Shown here: in pieces, positions 33,887 through 43,834 of the stretch
Position numbering within the stretch: position 1 is the stretch's first letter
How the letters are laid out: each line of letters opens with the position of its first letter
Assembly (NCBI GenBank): GCA_033764075.1
Contig: JANRJH010000020.1
Span: 79,420 to 143,419, forward strand
Reading direction: 5' to 3'
DNA: 64,000 bases
Source of the DNA: M3007 sp033764075
GTDB taxonomy: Bacteria > Bacteroidota > Bacteroidia > Chitinophagales > Saprospiraceae
Program-made: the position numbers and the translations under genes
The notes under the pieces: model-generated
Databases searched by the model: none
What the model was told of the DNA's origin: nothing
What the model saw: only the letters and a program-made list of their open reading frames with translations

Positions 33887-34804
33887 ATGAATAAGATTTT
33901 TGCAATGGCAGGCTTTTCTGCAATACTCCTGCTCGTTGGCTCCTGTACCCAGGATGACCCGTCTGAACAGGAAGAATTCGTGTTTAGCTTGAAGCGCATC
34001 CCTGTAGTTGTACACGTCATTCACAATGGGGAGCCGGTCGGCACCGGGCCCAACATCAGCTACGCACAGGTGGTTTCGCAAATAGCGGTGCTGAATGAAG
34101 ATTTCAGAAGAAAGGCCGGCACGAACGGTTCCAACAATCAACCCGACGGTGTCGACTGTGAAATTGAATTTTATCTGGCTGAAACGGACCCGCAGGGCAA
34201 TGTACTGGCCGAACCAGGTGTGCACCGTTACAACGGTGGCAGAGACTCATGGCCCAAGGGGGCTGTCCTGAACCCCATAGACAACCTCATCAAGCCCGTT
34301 ACCATATGGACGCCGGAGGCGTATTTCAACATTTGGACCGTCAACTTCGGTGGATTTTTGAGCAGGGATCTGTTGGGTTACGCCCAGTTCCCTTCCAACT
34401 CTACCCTGCCAGGATTGAACGCCGACGGAGGCAGCGCCGAGACCGACGGCATCGTGATTGGCTACCAGTACTTTGGCAGCAGTGAAAAGGGAAACTTCCC
34501 GGAGCTCTTTGCGCCTTTTGACCTCGGCAGAACAACAACACACGAGGTCGGGCATTGGCTGGGCCTGCGGCATATTTGGGGCGATGGCGACTGTTTTGTT
34601 GACGATTACTGCCAAGACACCCCGACGGCAGCAGCGCCCAACTTCGGCTGCAGTGCCAATGTGTCTTGCAGTTCAGCCGATATGATCGAAAACTACATGG
34701 ACTATACCGACGACGGGTGCATGAATGTTTTCACCTATGACCAGAAAGTAAGAATGCACACGGTACTGCAAAACTCGCCGAGAAGGAAAGAATTGGTTGA
34801 TTAA
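33887..34804 (+). CDS. M43-family zinc metalloprotease, lipoprotein
   Basis: This 305-residue protease belongs to the pappalysin/ulilysin (M43) group of metzincins. The zinc site TTHEVGHWLGLRHIWGDGDC supplies HExxHxxGxxH. NYMDYTDDGCMNVFTYDQKVRM supplies the Met-turn after it. An upstream segment, IPVVVHVIHNGEPVGTGPNIS with NEDFRRKAG, is the typical N-terminal fold of bacterial members. The signal ends LVGSCTQ, a lipobox, so it is anchored in a membrane, probably the outer one. It is followed by tolC after 27 bases. Its place ahead of an export system suggests it could process an exported peptide or act on host or prey protein; this is an inference. Confidence 0.9.
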   Translation: MNKIFAMAGFSAILLLVGSCTQDDPSEQEEFVFSLKRIPVVVHVIHNGEPVGTGPNISYAQVVSQIAVLNEDFRRKAGTNGSNNQPDGVDCEIEFYLAETDPQGNVLAEPGVHRYNGGRDSWPKGAVLNPIDNLIKPVTIWTPEAYFNIWTVNFGGFLSRDLLGYAQFPSNSTLPGLNADGGSAETDGIVIGYQYFGSSEKGNFPELFAPFDLGRTTTHEVGHWLGLRHIWGDGDCFVDDYCQDTPTAAAPNFGCSANVSCSSADMIENYMDYTDDGCMNVFTYDQKVRMHTVLQNSPRRKELVD

Positions 34805-34831
34805 TTTGCACAAACAAAAAGAACCTGAACA

Positions 34832-36139
34832 ATGAAAAACTGGTTGATGCCGCTCCTTGCACTGTTTGCCCTGCCTGCCGCGGCACAAATACAGTTCAAC
34901 TCCATTCAGGAGGTACTGAACTATGCAGATGCGAATGCAGTAGCCATTCAAAGCGCTGTAATTGGTGAGCAAATCGCACTTGAGCAAAAAAAAGAAGCCG
35001 GATCATACCTGCTGCCTACGTTGAATTCTACACTGGGCTACAACGACAACATCACCCTCCAGCCTACCCTGATCCCGGCCGAGACATTCAACCCTAATGC
35101 GCCGGAAGGAACATTTGAAGAACTTGTATTCGGTACCAAGTACATCTATTCTGCGGGAATGCAGGTACAGTGGGATGTGCTTAATTTTCAGAAAATATTT
35201 ACGAAACAAACGGCCAGTCTGGCAACGGAGGAAAGCCGGCTGAACACGGAGGTAAGCCGGTACAATACCTACAACAGCCTTGCTTCTACCTATTACTCCA
35301 TCCTGCTCACACAAGCGTCCATTGGCATCTATGAAAAAAATGTCGAGGTCTCGGCATCCATTCTGGACCTTGCCAGGACGAAATATGACGATGGGCTGAT
35401 CAGCGAGCCCGAGATCAACCTGGCCGAGATCAAACACCTCAACAACCAGCGCATGCTGATGCAGGCAAATGATAACCTAAGGCAGTTTTACATTCAACTG
35501 CAAAGTCAGCTGAATACGAGGGACACGATTAATATCCTGGACGCCCCTGAGTCGTTCGTTACGGCCAGTACAACCATCGAGACTACGCACCCTGAAGTGC
35601 TTTTGCAGGAAACGGAAGCCCGGAAACAAGAATCGACGTTGAAGCAAAACAAGGCGATGCGCATCCCCTCCCTCAGCCTTGTGTATCAATACAATCAGAG
35701 TTTGGCCACAAACGACTTTTGGGGTTTCTCAGATGCCATCGATCTTACACAGCAATATTTCGGAGCAAAGGTCACACTGCCGCTCATCAACACCTCAACC
35801 CGCTACAAGGTGAGGAGAACAAAGGAAGAACTGGCGCTGCAACAGCTCCAGCTCGAAAGCACCAGACTGGCAAAGCAAAAAGAAGATGAGCTGCTGCAGG
35901 TACAGCTCAAGCAGGCAAACGATCAACTGAACAAGCAAAAACGGATCCTTGCCCTGCAAGAGAAAAACGATGTGCATGCAGAAAACAAATACAAAAGTGG
36001 CATCATTAGCCTGGAACAACGTCTGGATCAGTACGACGATCTCCTGGCCGCACAAGATACTTATCTGCAGAGCCTGGCATCGTTTACCCTCTCACAGTAC
36101 AAGCTCTTCATCCGGCAACTTGATTTCCAACCCAACTAA
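34832..36139 (+). CDS. TolC-family outer-membrane efflux protein
   Basis: The 435-residue protein has a signal peptide (LLALFALPAAAQ) and the long helical repeats of TolC-type channels, with the paired motifs around AIQSAVIGEQIALEQKKEAGSYLLPTLN and, in the second half, EVLLQETEARKQESTLKQNKAMRIPSLSL. The final helix includes YKSGIISLEQRLDQYDDLLAAQDTYLQSL. It would form the outer-membrane duct of the tripartite exporter encoded by the next three genes. Spacing to the adaptor gene is 14 bases. It lacks the usual N-terminal Cys lipid site, as many Bacteroidota copies do. Confidence 0.9.
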   Translation: MKNWLMPLLALFALPAAAQIQFNSIQEVLNYADANAVAIQSAVIGEQIALEQKKEAGSYLLPTLNSTLGYNDNITLQPTLIPAETFNPNAPEGTFEELVFGTKYIYSAGMQVQWDVLNFQKIFTKQTASLATEESRLNTEVSRYNTYNSLASTYYSILLTQASIGIYEKNVEVSASILDLARTKYDDGLISEPEINLAEIKHLNNQRMLMQANDNLRQFYIQLQSQLNTRDTINILDAPESFVTASTTIETTHPEVLLQETEARKQESTLKQNKAMRIPSLSLVYQYNQSLATNDFWGFSDAIDLTQQYFGAKVTLPLINTSTRYKVRRTKEELALQQLQLESTRLAKQKEDELLQVQLKQANDQLNKQKRILALQEKNDVHAENKYKSGIISLEQRLDQYDDLLAAQDTYLQSLASFTLSQYKLFIRQLDFQPN

Positions 36140-36153
36140 AAGACACCACTAAA

Positions 36154-37245
36154 ATGAAGAACCCAAGCAAACATTCGCTCTGGTACGCAGCGACACTTGC
36201 CATCGTGTTCGCGGCCTGCAACCGGCAGGAAACAACAGTTCCCGAACGGAAAAATATCGAGGATGCCATTTTTGCCAGTGGTCATATTGAGCAGGAAAAC
36301 AATTACACCATTTCTGCCGAGGTGGAAGGCATCTTGTTAAACCTTCCGGTCAAGGAGGGCGACACCGTCGACCGGAACGACCTGATCGCCGTCGTCGAGT
36401 ACGACGTGCAAAACAATCAATTGCAGGATGCACAGGTGGTCTATGAAGATGCGGTAAAAAATGCTTCTCCAAACTCGCCACAATTGCTCAACCTGCGCAC
36501 ACAAATTGAACAGGCAGAAAAGCAACTGGCATTTGACAAGGAGAATTACCTGCGGTATAAGGATTTACTGGAAAAGAAATCTGTATCGCAACTTGACTTT
36601 GAAAAAACCGAACTGCAATACAAGGCCGCCCAGAGCAACCTCATTTCCCTGCAAAAAAGCTACGACGAGGCCCTGAACGGATTGAACCTGAACGTGCAGC
36701 GCACGGCTGTGCAGGTCAACACCCAAAAGACGCTGCTCAAGGACTACAAGCTCTTCACAGAAACAGGCGGTACCGTCATAAACGTGTTCAAAAAACAAGG
36801 GGAATTGTTGCGCCGGGGGGAAGCCATTGCTACGATTGGCAGCGGTGCATACATCATCAAGCTGTTTGTTTCGGAAGAAGACATAACCAAGGTCGACATC
36901 GGCCAGGCTGTAGCCGTAAACATCAATACCTATCCCAAAAACACGTTCTGGGCCAAAGTGACCAAAATCTTGCCGGGCTTCGATGAAAACGAGCAGTCCT
37001 ATATCGTGGAGGCCCAGTTTGATCAGTTGCCGGAAAAAATGTTCTCCGGCACGCAACTGCAAGCCAACATCAAAAACGGCAGCCGGGAGAACGTACTGGT
37101 GATCCCGACAGCCTACGTGATCAGGGGAAACCGCGTCTTGCTGGAAAACGGTGAGGAAAAGCAAATCACCATCGGCAGCAAGAACAGCGCATGGACCGAG
37201 GTGGTGTCCGGTATCACCGAAAAAGACGTTATCGTAAAACCATAA
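36154..37245 (+). CDS. Periplasmic adaptor (HlyD/RND-type membrane fusion protein), lipoprotein
   Basis: This 363-residue adaptor links the inner-membrane ABC permease to the TolC-like duct. It shows a lipobox (VFAACN), the biotinyl-lipoyl halves (ISAEVEGILLNLPVKEGDTVDRNDLIAVV and GGTVINVFKKQGELLRRGEAIATIG), a coiled-coil hairpin between them (residues ~95-200), and the beta-barrel (LFVSEEDITKVDIGQAVAVNINTYP). It lies 14 bases after tolC and 10 before the permease. Cargo specificity cannot be read from it. Confidence 0.9.
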   Translation: MKNPSKHSLWYAATLAIVFAACNRQETTVPERKNIEDAIFASGHIEQENNYTISAEVEGILLNLPVKEGDTVDRNDLIAVVEYDVQNNQLQDAQVVYEDAVKNASPNSPQLLNLRTQIEQAEKQLAFDKENYLRYKDLLEKKSVSQLDFEKTELQYKAAQSNLISLQKSYDEALNGLNLNVQRTAVQVNTQKTLLKDYKLFTETGGTVINVFKKQGELLRRGEAIATIGSGAYIIKLFVSEEDITKVDIGQAVAVNINTYPKNTFWAKVTKILPGFDENEQSYIVEAQFDQLPEKMFSGTQLQANIKNGSRENVLVIPTAYVIRGNRVLLENGEEKQITIGSKNSAWTEVVSGITEKDVIVKP

Positions 37246-37255
37246 AACCGGCGCC

Positions 37256-38497
37256 ATGAACACCAACCAAAAAATTGCCAGCACCATGTTGGTCACCCGA
37301 CTCAGGCAGTTGCTGGTGGCCGTCCTCAGCGTGACCTTCGGCATCTCCATGTACATATTTATGAACAGTTTCATGGCGGGGGTCAACAACGAACAGACGG
37401 AGATCACGTTCACCAGCATGTCGCACATCAAGGTATACAACGATCTCCCGTTCGACGTGACACCCATCCTGCCCAACCCGGAAGATGGTGATGGTACGGT
37501 CCTGATGATCAATAACGCGCGCAACATCGCCTACACGGAAGGGATAAAAAATGCCGACGCCATCAAAGATGCCATCGCTGAGCTGCCGGAAGTCACCGCC
37601 GTAACCAGCCAGCTCAACCAGAACGTCTTCATCCGAAACGGCGTTTCCAAAACCAGCGCCAACCTGTCGGGCATCGAGACGCTCGATGAACACCAGCTGT
37701 TTGGCACCGCCGATTACCTGACCGAGGGTGATCTGTACGAACTGGACAGGCGCGCCAACGGCATCATCCTCGGCGCCGGGCTGGCGCGCCGGATAGGCGT
37801 CGGCATGGGTGACAATGTATCGGTCAGCACCTCCGACGGCATTTCCAAAACCTTCAAGGTGATTGGGCAATTGGAAACAGGCGCCGCCGCCACAGATAAA
37901 ACCAAGGCACTGGTGTCCATCCAAACAGCACGGCAGCTTTTCTCAAAAAACAAAAGCTACGCGACAGATGTCATGGTCAACATCAAAAATTACAACGACG
38001 CGCCGCAGGTCGCCAAAAGTATAGCCACGCTGACTGATTACAAGGTGGAGCCCTGGCAGGAGGGCAACAGCCAGCTCGATTCGGCCAATATTCTGCGGGA
38101 CATACTCGCCCTCGCCGTTTCGCTCACCATCCTGATCGTGGCCGGATTCGGCATCTACAACATCATGAACATGACGGTGAACGAAAAGATCAAGGAAATC
38201 GCCATCCTCAAGGCCATGGGCTTCAGCGGTAGCGATGTGATCGAGATTTTCCTGACGCAATCTGTCGTGATTGGGCTTATCGGCGGGCTAACAGGGCTGG
38301 TATTGGGAAATATCGTTTCCAGGGTGGTCGACAATACGCCATTTGAAATCGGCATCATGGAAACCCTGCCGGTGGAGTTCAGAACCTATGACTACGTCAT
38401 GGCCTTCGTCTTTGGTGTCATCATCACCTTCCTGGCAGGATACCTGCCGGCCAAAAAAGCTTCAAAACTCGACCCTGTGGATATTTTAAGAGGGTAA
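37256..38497 (+). CDS. MacB/LolC-type ABC transporter permease
   Basis: The 413-residue membrane protein has the four-segment layout of MacB/FtsX-type permeases: one N-terminal membrane helix (LLVAVLSVTFGISMYIFM), a large periplasmic domain (residues ~40-265), and three C-terminal helices (ILRDILALAVSLTILIVAGFGIYNIMNM, the VIGLIGGLTGLVLGN region, and VMAFVFGVIITFLAGYLPAKKASKLDPVDILRG at the end). The closing DPVDILRG motif is typical. MacB-type systems transmit force across the envelope rather than moving cargo through the membrane. They export peptides, lipoproteins or drugs. The ATPase is a separate gene 13 bases downstream. Confidence 0.92.
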   Translation: MNTNQKIASTMLVTRLRQLLVAVLSVTFGISMYIFMNSFMAGVNNEQTEITFTSMSHIKVYNDLPFDVTPILPNPEDGDGTVLMINNARNIAYTEGIKNADAIKDAIAELPEVTAVTSQLNQNVFIRNGVSKTSANLSGIETLDEHQLFGTADYLTEGDLYELDRRANGIILGAGLARRIGVGMGDNVSVSTSDGISKTFKVIGQLETGAAATDKTKALVSIQTARQLFSKNKSYATDVMVNIKNYNDAPQVAKSIATLTDYKVEPWQEGNSQLDSANILRDILALAVSLTILIVAGFGIYNIMNMTVNEKIKEIAILKAMGFSGSDVIEIFLTQSVVIGLIGGLTGLVLGNIVSRVVDNTPFEIGIMETLPVEFRTYDYVMAFVFGVIITFLAGYLPAKKASKLDPVDILRG

Positions 38498-38509
38498 AAC
38501 AGAAACATC

Positions 38510-39178
38510 ATGACAGCACTCTCCGTCGATCATATCAACAAGTATTTTCACGAACCTGTGTCGTTTCACGTGCTGAAAGACATCACCTTTGACATCAACA
38601 GGGGCGAGTTTGTGGCCATCATAGGAAAATCCGGTTCGGGAAAGTCAACCCTGCTCTATCTGTTGTCCACCATGGACACCGATTACCAGGGCACCATCCA
38701 CATCAACGGCACGCAGGTAACCGGTCAAAAACAAAATAAACTGGCCGGCTTTCGCAACGAGCACATTGGTTTTGTGTTCCAGTTTCACTTCCTGTTGCCC
38801 GAGTTTTCGGTACTGGACAATGTCATGCTGCCGGCTTTGAAGCTGAAGAAAAAGAGCAAAGAAGAAATCGAACACAAAGCCATGGAACTGCTGGGCATGC
38901 TCGATATCAAAGGGCAAGAGTACAAAAGAGCGGACCGGATTTCAGGCGGCCAACAGCAGCGTGTGGCCATCGCCCGGGCGCTGATCAACGATCCCGCCAT
39001 CATCATGGGCGACGAGCCGACCGGCAACCTGGATACCAAAAACACTAAAACCGTTTTTGATATCTTTCGCCAACTGGCCAAGGAACGTGGTCAAACCATC
39101 ATTGCCGTGACCCACGACGACGAGTTTGCCGCCAACTGCGACCGCATCATTGAATTGTCGGATGGCGTGCTGGTGTAG
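38510..39178 (+). CDS. ABC transporter ATPase, MacB/LolD type
   Basis: This 222-residue ATPase carries Walker A (GKSGSGKSTLL), the Q-loop region, signature ISGGQQQRVAIARAL, Walker B with catalytic Glu (IIMGDEPTGNLD) and switch His (VTHDDE). It is of the LolD/MacB class and pairs with the permease encoded just upstream. It ends with TAG, 41 bases before the histidine kinase gene, which probably belongs to the same transcript. Confidence 0.95.
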   Translation: MTALSVDHINKYFHEPVSFHVLKDITFDINRGEFVAIIGKSGSGKSTLLYLLSTMDTDYQGTIHINGTQVTGQKQNKLAGFRNEHIGFVFQFHFLLPEFSVLDNVMLPALKLKKKSKEEIEHKAMELLGMLDIKGQEYKRADRISGGQQQRVAIARALINDPAIIMGDEPTGNLDTKNTKTVFDIFRQLAKERGQTIIAVTHDDEFAANCDRIIELSDGVLV

Positions 39179-39219
39179 CAGCGCCAACAAGCGGCACAAC
39201 GGCATCAAAAGCAGCACTA

Positions 39220-40188
39220 GTGAAACTTAAAATAGAAACCATACTCCCCATCGCGCTATCCCTGATTTTGCCCGGATTCAGCCTGTACTCCAATGCCCAT
39301 ATACCTGCTGTTTCTGGCGTAGGGACGTACAGTGTCTGGACGATATCTGCTGTCTTCATGTACATGCTGTGGCACCTGCTTTGGCACATGTGGGAGATCA
39401 GGTCGCGGTATAAAATTCTTTGGATTGCGTTAGTGATATTGGTGTTCAGTGCTGTTTTAGCGATGGTTATAAAACTGATCAATCCACAACGAGAAGTAGA
39501 GATAACCGGGTATTTGCCTTTGCGGGTCTTATTGGGGGCAAGCATATTCATGCTGATCCAATATGCTTTGAAAGCGGAGAAGCACTTTGCCCACTTGCGC
39601 CTGGAAAAAGAGCAACTGAAAACCGAAAACTACAAGGCGCAATTGAGGGCTTTACGCGCACAAATCGACCCGCATTTTTTGTTCAACTCCCTCAATACCC
39701 TGCGCTCCATGGTGCGGCAGCAGCATGCCAACGCCGAAAAGTTCATCATCAGCCTGTCAGACTTTTACCGGCAAACATTGCAACACAATGAAAATATTAC
39801 CCTCCGCCTTTCAGAAGAGTTGGATGTGCTGCAGTCCTACCTTTTTTTAATGAAAAGTAGACATGAAGAAGCGGTGTCCGTCCACATTCAGGTTGATGAA
39901 TCCCTGCTTCCATTTCACCTGCCCGCAATGGCCCTGCAGGTCGTGGTGGAAAACTGCTTCAAGCACAACAGCATGACCTCCAAAAAACCGTTGTGCATCA
40001 ACATCACCAATACGGATGACTACTGCATTCAAGTGCGCAACAACATCCAGCCCAAAATCGGAGAACAGGACTCCTCAGGCTTGGGATTGGAGCTGCTGCG
40101 CAAGCGATACGGGCTGATGAATATTCCCAATGGGCTCCAGGTCGAAGAAACGTCCGACTTTTTCAGCGTCAAATTAAAACTGGTTTAA
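39220..40188 (+). CDS. LytS/YehU-type sensor histidine kinase
   Basis: The 322-residue kinase has four predicted membrane helices in the first ~125 residues. A LytS-type His-kinase domain follows: the phospho-acceptor region LRAQIDPHFLFNSLNTLRSMV, the N-box VVENCFKHNSM and a short G-box SGLGLELLRKRY. The start is a GTG at 39220; no better ATG is present upstream of the first membrane segment. The short extracytoplasmic loops suggest sensing within the membrane. The response regulator gene begins three bases after its stop, so the two are translationally coupled. The exporter genes upstream are the likely target or sensor partner. Confidence 0.92.
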   Translation: MKLKIETILPIALSLILPGFSLYSNAHIPAVSGVGTYSVWTISAVFMYMLWHLLWHMWEIRSRYKILWIALVILVFSAVLAMVIKLINPQREVEITGYLPLRVLLGASIFMLIQYALKAEKHFAHLRLEKEQLKTENYKAQLRALRAQIDPHFLFNSLNTLRSMVRQQHANAEKFIISLSDFYRQTLQHNENITLRLSEELDVLQSYLFLMKSRHEEAVSVHIQVDESLLPFHLPAMALQVVVENCFKHNSMTSKKPLCINITNTDDYCIQVRNNIQPKIGEQDSSGLGLELLRKRYGLMNIPNGLQVEETSDFFSVKLKLV

Positions 40189-40191
40189 CCC

Positions 40192-40944
40192 ATGAATGTA
40201 CTGATCGTAGAAGACGAGTCGCACACTGCTTCACTCTTGCAGGAAATCATTGAGCAAGACAGCGACTTTATCGTGACGGAGAAGTTGGAATCTGTCGTGG
40301 AGGCAGTACAGTACCTGAGCAAATACCAGAAAAACCTGAGCCTATTGTTTTTCGATATTCAGCTGGCCGACGGGAAGAGTTTTGAGATATTCAAGCACGT
40401 CGATGTCGTTGTGCCGGTGGTGTTTTGTACCGCTTATGACGAATACACCTTGCAGGCCATCAAGAACAACGGCATTGACTATGTGCTGAAACCCTTTAAA
40501 GAAGAGGAAATCCACGAGGCCCTTCAAAAATACAAGCGACTGGTTGACAACTTGAGGCCAAGGAACATGGCGCCCGTTCACTTTCAGATGGAACAGCCGA
40601 AACCGTATCAGCAAAACTTTCTGGTGCATTTCCGCGAAAAGTCGGTGGTCAAGCGCCTCGAAGAAGTAGCCTTGTTTTACCTGGAGTTGGAAACCGTATA
40701 CCTGTACACCTTGAACAGCGAAAAATTTCCCCTGTTTAAATCACTTGAATACATAGAATCGGTTTGCGATCCCGCCCAGTTTTTCCGCATCAACCGCCAA
40801 ATGCTGGTCAGCCGGGCCGCCATTGTGTCATTTGAGCCTTACTTCAACCGCAAAGTAATCGTCCAGCTCCACATCAAAATGAAGGACAAACCAATTGTCA
40901 GCCGATTGAAAGTGACGCCTTTTAAGGAGTGGCTGGAGCAGTGA
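40192..40944 (+). CDS. LytTR-family response regulator
   Basis: The 250-residue protein joins a receiver domain (VEDESHTASL; phospho-acceptor Asp in LLFFDIQLADG; CTAYDEY; Lys in YVLKPF) with a LytTR DNA-binding domain (NFLVHFREKSVVKRLEEVALFYLE ... FFRINRQMLVSRAAI ... RLKVTPFKEWLEQ). LytTR proteins bind direct repeats upstream of their targets. It is encoded directly after the LytS-type kinase and ends the export-system gene run. Confidence 0.95.
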   Translation: MNVLIVEDESHTASLLQEIIEQDSDFIVTEKLESVVEAVQYLSKYQKNLSLLFFDIQLADGKSFEIFKHVDVVVPVVFCTAYDEYTLQAIKNNGIDYVLKPFKEEEIHEALQKYKRLVDNLRPRNMAPVHFQMEQPKPYQQNFLVHFREKSVVKRLEEVALFYLELETVYLYTLNSEKFPLFKSLEYIESVCDPAQFFRINRQMLVSRAAIVSFEPYFNRKVIVQLHIKMKDKPIVSRLKVTPFKEWLEQ

Positions 40945-41057
40945 CGGATCTTACACAGCCTGTTTGCCTTGCGGAACAACCAGGTTTGGGGCGGTTACGA
41001 CTGAAACCAACGCCTGGTTTTATCAACCGCTATTTTTGGTGAAATGGATATTTTGCC

Positions 41058-41191
41058 GTTGTCGGCGTCCTCGCCGACAACAACGGCGGAGAGAGGGGCC
41101 AAAAGCAAATGCACCCAAGTACTGCATTTATCGGCGTTTTTTCACCAGTTCACTCACTCCGCCGTTTGTTGTTGGCGAGGACGCCAACAAC
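41058..41191. repeat. Pair of related hairpins in inverted orientation
   Basis: Bases 41058-41081 (GTTGTCGGCG TCCT CGCCGACAAC) and 41168-41191 (GTTGTTGGCG AGGA CGCCAACAAC) are perfect 10-bp-stem hairpins. Each is flanked by a CCG/CGG word, and the two are roughly reverse complements of one another over ~35 bases. They lie in the 398-base gene-free region 40945-41342. The second is followed by two copies of ACGGCACTAAA-like sequence. Confidence 0.8.
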
Positions 41192-41236
41192 GGCACTAAA
41201 CGGCACTAAATCAGCGCTAATTCGCAGCAAAAAAAA

Positions 41237-41269
41237 ACCGATCCGATGGCTTTGGGCCATCGGATCGGT
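41237..41269. repeat. Dispersed palindrome, copy 2
   Basis: The same 14-bp stem as at 33232-33264 (ACCGATCCGATGGC and its complement) with loop TTTGG, preceded by nine As. Eight kilobases separate the two copies, which bracket the export system. Confidence 0.85.
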
Positions 41270-41342
41270 CGAAAGGCGGCTTCCTTAATGTCCACCGGGG
41301 AAAAAAATAATCAAGGACAGGTTTGGCCGCGTTGGATGCGGA

Positions 41343-41708
41343 TTAGTTCAATCGAAATACCAGGCGGACGGCGGTCCGGCAGCGCACCAGGTCGCCATTG
41401 TTGCGGGCGGGCGTCCATTTGGGCATCAAAACGACGGCCCGCAGGGCAGCGGCGTCGCATTCCGGGCTGAGGCCCTTGACGACGTGTGGCGTGGTCACCG
41501 ACCCGCTCTTTTCCACGATGAAGGACACGACAACCTCACCTTCCAGGCCGCTCTCCCGGGCGGAAAATGGGTATTGCAGGTACTCGTCGAAGTAAATCGA
41601 CATGGCCTCGCTGCCGCCGGGAAATTGCGGGTTCGTCAGGCTGGAGGGTTCGGGGTAGGGGTTGAAGCCCAGCAACAAAGCGCTGAACGCGATCAAAAGT
41701 GTTTGCAT
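41343..41708 (-). CDS. TonB C-terminal-domain protein
   Basis: This 121-residue exported protein consists of a signal peptide (LLIAFSALLLGFNP) and a TonB-like C-terminal domain. The core YFDEYLQYPFSARESGLEGEVVVSFIVEKSGSVTTPHVVKGLSPECDAAALRAVVLMPKWTPARNNG matches the TonB domain pattern (YP..A...G..G.V...F.V...G.V....V..G......A...V..MP.W.PA). It lacks the long Pro-rich linker and membrane anchor of true TonB, so it is probably a soluble or cleaved periplasmic homologue of unknown role. It stands alone on its strand. Confidence 0.85.
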   Translation of the reverse strand: MQTLLIAFSALLLGFNPYPEPSSLTNPQFPGGSEAMSIYFDEYLQYPFSARESGLEGEVVVSFIVEKSGSVTTPHVVKGLSPECDAAALRAVVLMPKWTPARNNGDLVRCRTAVRLVFRLN

Positions 41709-42150
41709 TTTTGTAGCAATTATGTGGTGAATGAAAAAAAAGTACCGTCGGTTGTGCGCAGCGCACAGCCGTTTTGTAGGCCGGGTATGTCCATGAGCAA
41801 AGCAGTTCCCTTTCCTTGGCAGGAAAAGTGCATGTGCCGCTACTTGGGCATTGCCGGAGAAGAAAAAAGAAAATCCCGCCTGCGGCGGAGGATGGGGTGC
41901 GGGTGACTACCCGTCTTCCCGAATGTGAATGAATCCTTTCATAGCACAACGGATTGGTGAAAAATGAATTTCTTTTGCAAGAAATCCGTTGTTGCGCACA
42001 CAGGCGCCTTGGGCACAAAGATAATCCCTTAAGAATTATTTTCAAAGTTAATTTTAAATTATTGTTAAGTTTTTTGTGCAACAAGCTGTTCCCGGGGTTG
42101 TTTTAAGGTTAATTCACCTTAAAAAGCCCCTTTTCACGGTGGGCACACCG
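41709..42150. other. Intergenic region without recognised gene
   Basis: The region upstream of the TonB-domain gene and of ahcY holds no convincing reading frame or RNA gene. It becomes very AT-rich after 42015. I looked for an S-adenosylhomocysteine riboswitch before ahcY and did not recognise one. Confidence 0.5.
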
Positions 42151-42158
42151 TATCTTTG
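42151..42158 (+). promoter_or_regulatory. -7 box for ahcY
   Basis: TATCTTTG, an exact TAnnTTTG match, lies 30 bases before ATG 42189, and TTTTC occurs about 20 bases further upstream. The longer reading frame starting at 42156 would begin inside this box. Confidence 0.7.
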
Positions 42159-42188
42159 CGGGCTGTTTTTGAAAAAATATATCTCCTT

Positions 42189-43505
<1,317 letters not shown>

Positions 43506-43514
43506 TTGTTTTTT

Positions 43515-43547
43515 GACAAAGTTCCCAATATTTTTGGGAACTTTGTC
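43515..43547. promoter_or_regulatory. Perfect 13-bp dyad upstream of the TrpR-like gene
   Basis: GACAAAGTTCCCA and its exact complement (43535-43547) surround an eight-base AT loop. It lies ten bases after the ahcY stop and 27 before the TrpR-like start. No T-run follows on either strand, so it may be an operator or an atypical terminator. The right arm contains AACTTTG, like a weak -7 box. Confidence 0.55.
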
Positions 43548-43573
43548 CATCAGAAAAACCTAAGCCCTAACCT

Positions 43574-43834
43574 ATGCTATTTCACGTCTTCCAGTCATTG
43601 GACTCTGAGGAGGAATTCACCCGATTCCTGAACCTGACTTTCACGGAACACGAGCGCGCCATGATGCAGGAGCGCTGGAAAATTTTTGACGCCGTTGACC
43701 GCGGACTCACCCAGCGGGAGGTGGCCAAGGATGTGCCCTGCAGCATTGTCACGGCCACGCGGGGCGCCAAGGTTTACCGGGAGAACAAACCCTTGATCCA
43801 AAAACTGCTGGGTTCCTGGCGCCAGGAGCAATGA
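43574..43834 (+). CDS. Trp-repressor-family (YerC/TrpR-like) DNA-binding protein
   Basis: The 86-residue protein fits the Trp repressor superfamily, including the YerC/YecD branch found outside enterobacteria. It shows the pattern LTFTEHERAMMQERWKIFDAVDRGLTQREVAKDVPCSIVTATRGAKV, with the helix-turn-helix near residues 48-70. Size and layout match TrpR-like proteins of about 90-100 residues. No tryptophan genes are nearby, so the ligand and target are unknown. The palindrome at 43515-43547 is a plausible own operator. It ends directly against the convergent reductase gene: TGA is followed by the complement of the other stop. Confidence 0.85.
   Translation: MLFHVFQSLDSEEEFTRFLNLTFTEHERAMMQERWKIFDAVDRGLTQREVAKDVPCSIVTATRGAKVYRENKPLIQKLLGSWRQEQ

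Noticed and set aside
41709..42188. S-adenosylhomocysteine riboswitch before ahcY
   Set aside because: No conserved pseudoknot or core motif could be recognised in the leader, and a promoter box lies only 30 bases before the start codon.
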